Source of the DNA: Anaerolineaceae bacterium
GTDB lineage: Bacteria; Chloroflexota; Anaerolineae; Aggregatilineales; Phototrophicaceae
Assembly (NCBI GenBank): GCA_002702065.1
Contig: NZXX01000005.1
Location: 62,001-126,000, forward strand
Length of the DNA: 64,000 nt
Reading direction: 5' to 3'
Positions 8,163-15,810 of this stretch are shown piece by piece (the stretch's first letter is position 1; the number at the start of each line of letters is the position of its first letter). A program made the position numbers and the translations under genes. Below the pieces are notes generated by a model, which was not told the DNA's origin, searched no databases, and saw only the letters and a list, made by a program, of their open reading frames with translations.

Positions 8163-10193
8163 ATGTATTTATCGCATATTATTATCGAAAATTTCCGGCA
8201 GTTTGGGAGAGATGAACAGGCCCTCCACCTCACCTTCAACGAAGGTCTTACAGCAATCGTTGGCGAAAATGACTCTGGGAAATCCACCCTCATCGACGCA
8301 ATACGGTACGCGCTACAGACGCGGGATCAGGAATTTATCAGGGTTCAGCCTGATGACTTTCACATGGAAGCTGATGGCAAGCAAGCGACAGAAATCAGCA
8401 TCCGTTGTAAGCTCTCGAACCTAAGTAATGCAGAAAAAGGTGCTTTTGCAGAATACCTTACATATGAAGGCGCTGATGTTAACCTGTACATCAAATGGGG
8501 GGCCAGACGTCTTGAAGAAACCCAGGGCAGCCGTCGCTGGGTCGATGTGTCAGTTCACAGCGGTGCAGACGGCACGGGACCCCAGCTTGAATCCGCAGCG
8601 CGGGCGCTTCTATGGGCCACATATCTACGACCTTTGCGCGATGCTGAGAAGGAATTGTCGCCAGGCGGTCGATCTCGCCTATCTCAAATTTTGGAAAACT
8701 ATCCTGCAATTACAGACGGAGGTAAATTTGATCCGGATACACCTCCGAGTAGTTTGGAGGAGATTGATTCTCTTGGCCTTGTAGGCCTGTCCGATTTTTT
8801 CAGGAATAGGCTGTCAAAGCACCCCGGTATTTTCGCAGCACAAAACTCCATCAACGAGCAATACCTGAAAGACATTGCTCTGGATAGTGACAGGCTCTAC
8901 GGCAAGGTATCGGTCGCAGAATCAGGTAGTGAGAAAGTGCGCCTGAGGCAGGTATTAGAAAGACTTGAACTTGGCCTGCTCGAAGGCCCCGGCGGAATAC
9001 CAAAAGGACATTACGGGCTGGGATCTAACAATCTCTTGTTCATGGCCTGTGAATTACTACTGCTTGGCAAAGAACAGGAAGGCCTGCCACTCCTACTCAT
9101 TGAGGAACCCGAGGTGCATTTGCATCCACAGCGCCAACTCCGACTTACACAGTTCCTGGAGCAGGCTGCCAAAGGCAATATTGAAGGAGAAAGAGCGGTT
9201 CAGGTCATTTTAACGACTCACAGCCCGAATCTAGCATCGAGTATCCGACTCGACAACATGGTCCTGCTACAGGGCAGCCGAGGCTATTCACTAGCCGCTG
9301 GCAAGACAAGACTCGAGCGAAGTGACTATCGATTTTTGGAGAGGTTCTTGGATGTCACCAAAGCGAATCTGTTCTTTGCCCGTGGTCTGATTATTGTAGA
9401 GGGTGACGCAGAGGCACTCCTGATTCCTACACTTGCAGACCTCATCGGTAAGAACCTGACAAAAAAGGGTATTTCCATCGTGAACGTCGGTGGCGTCGGA
9501 TTAAGCCGCTACTCTCGAATACTTCAGCGTCACAATGATAAAGAGCCCCCCGTTGGTGTCCCGGTTGCCTGCCTCACTGACCTGGATGTAATGCCGGATT
9601 GCGCACCGGAAATTCTTGATCTGGTGTCCGGGGATGATGATCCAGGATGGAAAAAAACAAAGAAAAAGTGGAAAGCCCGTAAGGAGTTGGGGACGACCCT
9701 TTCAGAGCAACAGGCAGCACTCGAAAACCGCAGAAAGAAACTGTCAGACAATGATGCCCAAAACGTGCAAACCTTTGTATCCAATCAGTGGACTCTGGAA
9801 TACGATCTGGCCTACGCCGGACTTGCCGAAGAAGTCTATATCGCCGCTTGCCTAGCAAAAAACGATGATCCCCTGAATGAAGATAAAAAGAACCGGGATG
9901 ATGTAGAAAAGGCAGCGGCAACGGAATACGCACAGATCCTCGCGGATAGCGGCACTGATAGGGAAAAGCTGTGCTCAAAAATCTATCGCCTTTTTAAGTG
10001 CGAAGGCGCTTCAAAGGCTATAGCTGCACAGTACCTTGCTGAAATCCTGTCCCGTAAAGTCAGCGAAGGCTCCTTATCCCCGGATGCATTGAAGGCCCGG
10101 CTTCCCACATACCTGATTGATGCCATTGATTATGTAACAAGCGGGCTTACTGTTAGCCATCCTGTATCTGATGTGGCGCTATCTCATGTCTGA
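8163..10193 (+). CDS. gajA: GajA-like OLD-family ATPase-TOPRIM nuclease
   Basis: A 676-residue protein. The N-terminal ABC-type ATPase has Walker A GENDSGKST (residues 34-42), a Walker B LLLIEEPEVHLHP (about 309-321) and an H-loop TTHSPN. A C-terminal TOPRIM domain has IIVEGDAEALL (about 408-418) and a TDLD (about 470-473) metal-binding motif. Class 2 OLD proteins of this layout pair with a UvrD-like helicase to form Gabija, which senses nucleotide depletion during phage replication and nicks DNA. The helicase gene overlaps the end of this gene. It is longer than typical GajA (~580 residues), with extra sequence after the TOPRIM motifs. The 235-base AT-rich gap upstream is its likely promoter region. 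Confidence 0.85.
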   Translation: MYLSHIIIENFRQFGRDEQALHLTFNEGLTAIVGENDSGKSTLIDAIRYALQTRDQEFIRVQPDDFHMEADGKQATEISIRCKLSNLSNAEKGAFAEYLTYEGADVNLYIKWGARRLEETQGSRRWVDVSVHSGADGTGPQLESAARALLWATYLRPLRDAEKELSPGGRSRLSQILENYPAITDGGKFDPDTPPSSLEEIDSLGLVGLSDFFRNRLSKHPGIFAAQNSINEQYLKDIALDSDRLYGKVSVAESGSEKVRLRQVLERLELGLLEGPGGIPKGHYGLGSNNLLFMACELLLLGKEQEGLPLLLIEEPEVHLHPQRQLRLTQFLEQAAKGNIEGERAVQVILTTHSPNLASSIRLDNMVLLQGSRGYSLAAGKTRLERSDYRFLERFLDVTKANLFFARGLIIVEGDAEALLIPTLADLIGKNLTKKGISIVNVGGVGLSRYSRILQRHNDKEPPVGVPVACLTDLDVMPDCAPEILDLVSGDDDPGWKKTKKKWKARKELGTTLSEQQAALENRRKKLSDNDAQNVQTFVSNQWTLEYDLAYAGLAEEVYIAACLAKNDDPLNEDKKNRDDVEKAAATEYAQILADSGTDREKLCSKIYRLFKCEGASKAIAAQYLAEILSRKVSEGSLSPDALKARLPTYLIDAIDYVTSGLTVSHPVSDVALSHV

Positions 10194-12240
10194 ACCCAAT
10201 CGGATTAAAATTCCAAGCATTGATGATACTGATATCGAACGGGTTATCATCCATTTGGGTCTGGAGCCATTGGACACCTCCCGCCGTCAATTTCTGAAAT
10301 CTGTATCCACGCTTGACGTTTCCGCCTGTCCGGGGAGCGGTAAAACAACGCTAATTGTTGCCAAGCTGGCACTTCTCGCTGAAAAATGGGAATCTCGCAC
10401 CAGGGGAATATGCGTCCTATCACACACGAATGTTGCACGCGAGGAAATCGAACGACGTCTGGGGCATACCCCGGCGGGCCAGAAACTGCTTTCCTATCCT
10501 CATTTTATTGGCACGATTCATGGATTTGTGAATCAGTTTCTAGCAATGCCCTGGCTGAGATCAAACGGATTTCCCATTGTTGCCATCGATAACGATATTA
10601 CGGAGCAGTTTCGGAAAAAATTCCTGGGGCGGAAATGGCAAGGTATTCAGGACTTTTTGTCCAAAAAGAACAAGGATTTCAGTGGCCTTCGTATCGTATC
10701 AAGCGACTTCGACTTTGTGGTATCTGGAGAACCTTACCCTTCTGGCGAAACCGCCAAAACGTATATCGCAGCAAAAAGTGCGGTGAAAGCCTCAGCGGAG
10801 GCCGGATATTTTTGTCATGATGAAATGTTTGTCTGGGCCGAAACCCTATTAGATGAGTGTCCAAGTGCCGCAACGGCGCTAAGGGCACGCTTTCCCCTTA
10901 TCCTGCTTGATGAAATGCAGGACACTTCAGAAGAACAATCCCGTCTCCTGGACAACATCTTTCCCCGGAGCAATGACGACCTGGTTGTTCAAAGAGTGGG
11001 CGACCCCAATCAGGCCATATTCAATTCCCTAAGTGACCAAGCAGAGACTCAGACTGATCCATTTCCAGATACTGATCCGTCGCGTTTTCTCAGTATTCCC
11101 AACAGCTTTCGTTTCGGCCACGCTGTCGCCAATTTTGCGGCTCCCCTGGCGTTAATTCCGGTGACGCCTTCGGGTCTATGTGGCGTTGGCCCAAAGCATT
11201 TTATCGATCTGGATATGACCGAAAAAAATGCCATTTTCCTGTTTTCCGATGATCAGGCCGGACACGTAATTTCGGTGTATGGCCAGTATCTGCTGGAACT
11301 CTTCCCCGATACGGTGATTGAACAGGGAAATTTTGTAGCGGTCGGCGCTGTTCACAATAATCGTTGGCCCACTATCGGTCCAGGTCATAAGCATCACCCA
11401 AAAGGCGTATGGCATTATTGGAGCGGATACGCTCCCAGCGCCAGCCGAAGCGATGTACCTAGAACTTTCGTAGAGTACGTAATTGTTACTCAAGCCAAGG
11501 CGCAGGATGGCGCAGCGGTGGGTGACGGAGTCATAAGAATTGCCGAGGGAATGTTCCGTCTCGTTAATCAGATAGGCGACACAGTTCCGATTATGAGAAA
11601 AACTAATAAGCATCGGGCGATTGTCGCACATTTACAGGACAATATTGATTGTCTTACCACATACCGCGAATTCCTGCGGCGATTTGTTGTTATGAGGGAA
11701 CCGATCACGGAAACGCTATGGAGTTCCATAAGCCCAGATCTCATAAAAGTGGCGACTGCCCTATGCCAGAAAGATACTGTGCAGCCTGAACGAGGTGAGG
11801 AATTCCTATCATGGCCGACCAATGTTCCCGTCGTTACTCCAAGCGCGGACGGAAGGGAGAAAAAGACAGCCCCGAATGTCTATCCAGTGACCGATGGTGA
11901 AAGAACCGTAAACGTCCAGATAGGCTCAATTCATTCCGTTAAGGGACAAACCCACACTTCTACGCTCGTTCTAGATACCCATAGGTATGACCACGCTTTT
12001 GAGAAGTTAATGCCCTGGTTGTCGGGGCAGCGTTCTGCCGGAAGCAGCGTAAAAACGCGAGACAAAAATAGATTACTTCAGACCTATGTGGCGATGACTC
12101 GTCCCAGCCACCTTATTTGCCTTGCCATCTGCGAGCATTCCCTGGGCGAAGGAGATGTTGCCGCGACTAACATATCCAACCTCCAACGGCAAGGCTGGCG
12201 GGTCGGCATTATTATCGGGGGAAAATTGCAGTGGAAGTAA
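10186..12240 (+). CDS. gajB: GajB-like UvrD/Rep-family helicase
   Basis: A 684-residue SF1A helicase with all main motifs: Walker A CPGSGKTT (48-55), DEMQD (242-246), GDPNQAIF (272-279), HSVKGQTH (583-590) and YVAMTRPS (634-641). Its start at ATG 10186 overlaps the gajA stop by 8 bases, so the two are co-translated; an ATG at 10171 is also in frame. The order nuclease then helicase is that of Gabija. It is larger than typical GajB (~500 residues), with the extra length in the middle between the GDPNQ and HSVKG motifs. A non-Gabija OLD-helicase pair cannot be excluded. Confidence 0.82.
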   Translation: MSEPNRIKIPSIDDTDIERVIIHLGLEPLDTSRRQFLKSVSTLDVSACPGSGKTTLIVAKLALLAEKWESRTRGICVLSHTNVAREEIERRLGHTPAGQKLLSYPHFIGTIHGFVNQFLAMPWLRSNGFPIVAIDNDITEQFRKKFLGRKWQGIQDFLSKKNKDFSGLRIVSSDFDFVVSGEPYPSGETAKTYIAAKSAVKASAEAGYFCHDEMFVWAETLLDECPSAATALRARFPLILLDEMQDTSEEQSRLLDNIFPRSNDDLVVQRVGDPNQAIFNSLSDQAETQTDPFPDTDPSRFLSIPNSFRFGHAVANFAAPLALIPVTPSGLCGVGPKHFIDLDMTEKNAIFLFSDDQAGHVISVYGQYLLELFPDTVIEQGNFVAVGAVHNNRWPTIGPGHKHHPKGVWHYWSGYAPSASRSDVPRTFVEYVIVTQAKAQDGAAVGDGVIRIAEGMFRLVNQIGDTVPIMRKTNKHRAIVAHLQDNIDCLTTYREFLRRFVVMREPITETLWSSISPDLIKVATALCQKDTVQPERGEEFLSWPTNVPVVTPSADGREKKTAPNVYPVTDGERTVNVQIGSIHSVKGQTHTSTLVLDTHRYDHAFEKLMPWLSGQRSAGSSVKTRDKNRLLQTYVAMTRPSHLICLAICEHSLGEGDVAATNISNLQRQGWRVGIIIGGKLQWK

Positions 12241-12350
12241 GCCTGTACTCGGGACGCGCTGGCTGGTCGGCCTGTCATGCCGGACTAGCACTTGAGACAC
12301 GCCCGAAAACCCGATAAAACGGCGGTATGCTCCCTTACATAAACCACCCC

Positions 12351-12536
12351 ATGCCCAAAACCACCCTGCGCCACACCCTCTCTGACCTCCTGGTCATCGC
12401 CCTGTCCATTCTCGGGGCGGCCATCCTGTTTATCCCACAGGTGGGGATGGCCTACACGGTGGTCATGGCAGTCGTGCTGCTGGTATTGCCTGTGGCTGCC
12501 CTGTGCTACCATTTGCTTGCCCGTTTCCTGCGCTGA
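12351..12536 (+). CDS. Small two-TM membrane protein (61 aa)
   Basis: Two hydrophobic helices (LLVIALSILGAAILF and VVMAVVLLVLPVAALCYHLL) separated by a short PQVGMAYT turn, with basic ends. An in-frame ATG at 12327 would add 8 residues. Neither start has a clear ribosome-binding site. Function unknown. Confidence 0.45.
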   Translation: MPKTTLRHTLSDLLVIALSILGAAILFIPQVGMAYTVVMAVVLLVLPVAALCYHLLARFLR

Positions 12537-12646
12537 TAGCCCTGTGATTTGTGTCCGGCGCATCCGTCACATGCATAAAACACTTGGTCCTGACCGGCGA
12601 GGCGTGATACATCTCTCCCCGGATGCAACTTCACAATGGGACAGTC

Positions 12647-12883
12647 ATGGATACGATTCTCGTGCGTCAGTGCAACGAAGCCATCCGCGCCCTGGAGCCA
12701 TGGCGCGCCCTGCTCTCTCCCGAGAAAATCTCCACCTTCGAGCAGTCCACCATTTCCCGGGACGGCGATGAATGGTGCATCCTTTCCGGTCCCGACCTGA
12801 TGTGGGATCGCGCGGGGTTCGGGGCTTCCATCGAGGAAGCCGTGAAAGACTTCATCGGCCCCTATCTCAGGCCGCGTTCCTGA
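12647..12883 (+). CDS. Hypothetical protein (78 aa)
   Basis: A small soluble protein beginning MDTILVRQCNEAIRALEPWR and ending in EEAVKDFIGPYLRPRS. An upstream in-frame ATG exists at 12623. No family is recognised. Its 3' end overlaps the convergent 66-residue gene by 17 bases. Confidence 0.45.
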   Translation: MDTILVRQCNEAIRALEPWRALLSPEKISTFEQSTISRDGDEWCILSGPDLMWDRAGFGASIEEAVKDFIGPYLRPRS

Positions 12884-13067
12884 CCGGCGCTGCCGTTTCC
12901 TCCCCGCCGCGCGGTTCTGCTTCCGCCGCCTCAGGGCTTTCGTTCCGGGGGGCGGTGATTGCGCCATAGACCATATCATCGAAATCATCCGAGATACGGT
13001 TCAGCAGAGCTTCCCATTCCCCGTATACCTTGCCGCAATAGGCGGCATAGAGTGCAAATGCCATCAT
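12867..13067 (-). CDS. Small protein (66 aa), third gene of the luxI operon
   Basis: An AGGAGG ribosome-binding site sits 8 bases upstream of the ATG and overlaps the stop codon of the previous gene. The N-terminus is hydrophobic/aromatic (MMAFALYAAYCGKVYGEWE), followed by an acidic Ala/Glu/Pro-rich tail. No family is recognised. Its coupling to the 103-residue gene and to luxI suggests it is made under quorum control. Confidence 0.6.
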   Translation of the reverse strand: MMAFALYAAYCGKVYGEWEALLNRISDDFDDMVYGAITAPRNESPEAAEAEPRGGEETAAPVRNAA

Positions 13068-13079
13068 GGTCCTGTCCTC

Positions 13080-13391
13080 CTAGTTAACTTCCGCGGTATG
13101 ATCCAGTAGCGTCTCGATGCCCTGCAGCCGGGAGAGAAGTTCCGAGCGTTTGCTCCCGGAATCCGTCTGCATGTAGGCGAGAAAAATGTGAAAGGCGTAG
13201 ACCAGGTCGTCCTGAAAGGTTTCGGCCCGGATCGTGTCCAGGGGTTCTGCGGGGCCGCCCTCGAGCTGGCGGATGTCTTCGAGCGCCTGCTGCACGATAC
13301 CGGCCACAGCGGGCAGTCCAACGCGCAGCGCCTCCGAATGCAGATACTCCATACACACCATGAAGTTTTCTTTCTGGGTCTGCGCGGTCAT
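13080..13391 (-). CDS. Hypothetical protein (103 aa), second gene of the luxI operon
   Basis: A mostly helical soluble protein (LPAVAGIVQQALEDIRQLEG, then DDLVYAFHIFLAYMQTDSGS). Its ATG overlaps the luxI stop in an ATGA junction, so it is translationally coupled to luxI. No family is recognised. It could modulate LuxR or LuxI or be an output of quorum sensing; both are inferences from position only. Confidence 0.65.
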   Translation of the reverse strand: MTAQTQKENFMVCMEYLHSEALRVGLPAVAGIVQQALEDIRQLEGGPAEPLDTIRAETFQDDLVYAFHIFLAYMQTDSGSKRSELLSRLQGIETLLDHTAEVN

Positions 13392-14035
13392 GCCACCGCC
13401 TCCGCGTAGCCCGCGTTGTGGGCGTTCTCATAGCGCAGCACGGATTCCCGAAGGCCGGTCGCCAGGCGGATTTTTTTGAGAATGTCCGGGGAGACGTTCA
13501 TTTTGCCGATGACGATCAGCTCCTCCCCGTTCAGCCAGGTCTCCGGCCCGATGTATTCAATCTCCCAGCCGGACCGCCCAAAGGTGTGCTGCCAGATTTT
13601 GGGCGGCATGACGCCGATCATGTACCGGATGCGATGTTCCAGGCAGTATTCCTGGTACGCGCAGACCAGCTCGCTGATGATGCGCCGTCTCAGCTCCGCA
13701 GGCAGGTGATGATCCACGCACATGCGCGAGGCTTCCCAGATGTCCGGGCTGGACGGCAGCGTAAACTCCGGATGGACGCAATCCGGCCATAAATCCCGGA
13801 TCATATAGGGCCGGTCGGTCGGTGCCAGGCGGGTGACGCCCCGTGCCACGCCGTGTTCGTCCCGCCAGACCAGATAGACCGTGGAGAGGTTGTCGTACTG
13901 ATCGTACTCCATGTCCTGCCACTCGGGCACGTCATAGGACATGCGCCCGATGAACGCGCGGTGCCGAAGCCGGTGGACGGACGGGAGAATATCGCCGAAC
14001 TGATGGGCCGTCGCCTGCGTGTAACATTCAATCAT
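13388..14035 (-). CDS. luxI: LuxI-family acyl-homoserine lactone synthase
   Basis: A 215-residue protein of normal family length. It carries the invariant LuxI residues at almost canonical numbers: Arg24, Phe28, Asp45 and Asp48 (in MEYDQYD), Arg69 (in GVTRLAPT), Glu101 and Arg104 (in WEASR). Family members make an acyl-homoserine lactone from S-adenosylmethionine and an acyl-ACP or acyl-CoA; the acyl chain cannot be read from sequence. A GAGAGGG ribosome-binding site lies 7-8 bases before the ATG. luxR is directly upstream on the same strand with a lux-type box between them, and two small genes are coupled downstream. True LuxI proteins are almost confined to Proteobacteria. Confidence 0.93.
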   Translation of the reverse strand: MIECYTQATAHQFGDILPSVHRLRHRAFIGRMSYDVPEWQDMEYDQYDNLSTVYLVWRDEHGVARGVTRLAPTDRPYMIRDLWPDCVHPEFTLPSSPDIWEASRMCVDHHLPAELRRRIISELVCAYQEYCLEHRIRYMIGVMPPKIWQHTFGRSGWEIEYIGPETWLNGEELIVIGKMNVSPDILKKIRLATGLRESVLRYENAHNAGYAEAVA

Positions 14036-14060
14036 GGTGCATCCCTCTCTCTGGTTATCA

Positions 14061-14082
14061 ACCTGTAGCTAACAGAACAGGT
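14061..14082 (-). promoter_or_regulatory. lux-type box upstream of luxI
   Basis: A perfect inverted repeat ACCTGT-N10-ACAGGT lies in the 89-base luxR-luxI gap, 25 bases before the luxI start. The arms are identical to those of the Vibrio fischeri lux box (ACCTGT-N8-ACAGGT); the spacer is two bases longer. The closeness to the start leaves little room for a promoter, so activation from a very short leader and repression by occlusion are both possible. Confidence 0.7.
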
Positions 14083-14100
14083 GCAGACCGGAATGTCACC

Positions 14101-14116
14101 TCACGTACTCACGTGA
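14101..14116 (-). promoter_or_regulatory. Second palindrome in the luxR-luxI gap
   Basis: A perfect inverted repeat TCACGT-ACTC-ACGTGA lies 8 bases after the luxR stop and 65 bases before luxI. It does not match a lux box. It could be an operator for another regulator or an upstream element of the luxI promoter; the ligand is unknown. Confidence 0.45.
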
Positions 14117-14124
14117 TACTTTTG

Positions 14125-14853
14125 TTAAGGATTGATCAGTCCCAGGCGGATGGCCTTCACAATGGCCATGATGCGGTCATTGACCTCCAGTTTGCGGAAG
14201 GCCTTACGGAAGTGGGTATCGACGGAATGGGTCGAGATGCACAGAATCTCACCGATAACGTAATTACTCTTGCCGCGTGAGGACCAGAGCAGCACTTCCT
14301 TCTCCCGGGCGGAAAGCTGCACGGGCCTTCTGGGAATGCCATTGCGGTCGCGCATCATCCCCATATAGCGCTGATGAAACTGGTTGGTGAGCATCTGTAC
14401 CGCGCTCATGACGTTCGGGTTCAGGTCCACGCCGCCGTGACTGCTGGCAAACCCGACGCCGACCACCTCTCCCCTCGGGCCATAGATGGACACACCCATG
14501 CCGTCAAGCAGTTTCGCTTCCGTCGCTTCATTCATCACCCGCTTTTCCCGGGTATCATGGCGGCGGTAGACCTCCATCTCATCCCAGGTAAACGGACGGC
14601 GCGCCGTCATGACGGCCTTGCGTACCGGGTCCACATCTTCGTAGCCCATGGCCGAGTAATATTTCATCCAGTCTTCGGGGTAGTTCCGCGCCACGGCATG
14701 TCCCGCCGACATGCCGCATTCCGGGTGATCGGTCATGAGGCTGTAGCACACCCGGTCAAATCCCAGTGCACCCAGCTGCTGCTGAAACAACAGGAACAGG
14801 CTGTCAGGATCATCCGCCCGGTTTGTTTCTTCTATGAACGCCCATAAGTCCAT
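14125..14853 (-). CDS. luxR: LuxR-family quorum-sensing transcription factor
   Basis: A 242-residue protein with an N-terminal autoinducer-binding domain and a C-terminal LuxR helix-turn-helix. All the invariant residues are present at a constant offset from V. fischeri LuxR: Trp62, Tyr66, Asp75, Pro76, Trp90 and Gly118 (offset 5), then Glu184, Leu188 and Gly194 in LSAREKEVLLW (offset 6). It should bind an acyl-homoserine lactone and regulate from lux-type boxes. It lies 89 bases upstream of luxI on the same strand. A lone ACCTGT half-site occurs ~65 bases upstream of its start (14917-14922). Confidence 0.93.
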   Translation of the reverse strand: MDLWAFIEETNRADDPDSLFLLFQQQLGALGFDRVCYSLMTDHPECGMSAGHAVARNYPEDWMKYYSAMGYEDVDPVRKAVMTARRPFTWDEMEVYRRHDTREKRVMNEATEAKLLDGMGVSIYGPRGEVVGVGFASSHGGVDLNPNVMSAVQMLTNQFHQRYMGMMRDRNGIPRRPVQLSAREKEVLLWSSRGKSNYVIGEILCISTHSVDTHFRKAFRKLEVNDRIMAIVKAIRLGLINP

Positions 14854-14931
14854 AGCGCATCGTTCTGCCAGATTGCCGTTGCACTCCCCAGAGTAGAAAT
14901 AAAGCGCCTAAATGCAACCTGTAATTTCAGA

Positions 14932-15357
14932 TCACGGTTCCAGAAACATCTGCATCAGACGCAGCAACTTTTTGCGGACTTCTCGGCTTTCAATGGAATT
15001 GTACAGCCTGAACACCTCCAGGTCCGTTCGGGCATCAGCGGGCGAAACCGCTGACCAGTCGGTGGCGGGCGGAATATCTCCGTTTCCGGTGCGCGGCAGG
15101 TCCTCGAAAAACACGGCAATATCCGCATCAAAAATCTTCGCCAGCCGGTAGAGCATACTACCGGAGAGGCGGTTTATCCCCCGCTCGTATTTCTGAATCT
15201 GCTGGAACGTGACGCCAACCTTCGCGCCCAGTGCTTCCTGGCTCATGCCAGCGGCAAGACGGATGCCCCGCAGACGGGAGCCGATATGCACATCCAGTGC
15301 ATCGGGTTTTTTGGCTGGGCTGGCCGTATCCTCACCGTTTTCCTCCGCTGCGTTCAC
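14932..15357 (-). CDS. XRE-family regulator, alphaproteobacterial type
   Basis: About 141 residues from a GTG at 15357, which has a GGGGGG purine tract ~9 bases upstream; a GTG at 15468 would add 37 residues of low-quality sequence. The helix-turn-helix reads DVHIGSRLRGIRLAAGMSQE, then FQQIQKYERGINRLSGSMLY, followed by a LAKIFDADIAVFFEDL segment and a C-terminal SREVRKKLLRLMQ helix. This exact layout is very common in Alphaproteobacteria. It is upstream of luxR on the same strand and could regulate it. Confidence 0.8.
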   Translation of the reverse strand: MNAAEENGEDTASPAKKPDALDVHIGSRLRGIRLAAGMSQEALGAKVGVTFQQIQKYERGINRLSGSMLYRLAKIFDADIAVFFEDLPRTGNGDIPPATDWSAVSPADARTDLEVFRLYNSIESREVRKKLLRLMQMFLEP

Positions 15358-15551
15358 CGGCCTTGCCCCCCTGTAGTTGCACAGAGTGCCTAGCACATCC
15401 GGCAGAAAATCGCCAGGCAAACCAGTCGCAGAAAGCTCTGTTCGCCTTCGTTTTCTCCCGTTTATCACCGCATAACGCTCCCGAAATTATTCCTTCCGAC
15501 CGCCCCGGGGCCATGCTACGCTCATCCCAGGGTTGAGAAATGGAGACGAAT

Positions 15552-15746
15552 ATGCAAGAGATAGACATCTGGCAGGCTGCCAAACTGCTGATCGATCAGC
15601 ATGGCGCTGCCGCCGAGGCCTTTGCCGAGGCACGGATGCTGGAATTGACGGATCAGGATGATCCCACGGGAGCTGCCGTATGGATGGCCATACAACACAG
15701 GATATACGAGCTGCAGAACCTGAAGCCAGGCGGCGTGGTGCACTAG
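15552..15746 (+). CDS. Small conserved protein (64 aa)
   Basis: Starts MQEIDIWQAAKLLIDQHG after a GGAGA ribosome-binding site 5 bases upstream; an ATG at 15540 is also in frame. The pattern DIWxxAxLLIxxHGxxA followed by a DDPxGxxVWMxIxxxIxEL helix is a recurrent small hypothetical protein of Alphaproteobacteria with no known function. It is divergent from the XRE gene, with ~190 bases between them holding both promoters. Confidence 0.65.
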   Translation: MQEIDIWQAAKLLIDQHGAAAEAFAEARMLELTDQDDPTGAAVWMAIQHRIYELQNLKPGGVVH

Positions 15747-15810
15747 ACACCGTCAGACCGATGCTTGCCCCGCACGAAACCGAAGGCAATGTCCTGTTCA
15801 GCCGGTGGGT

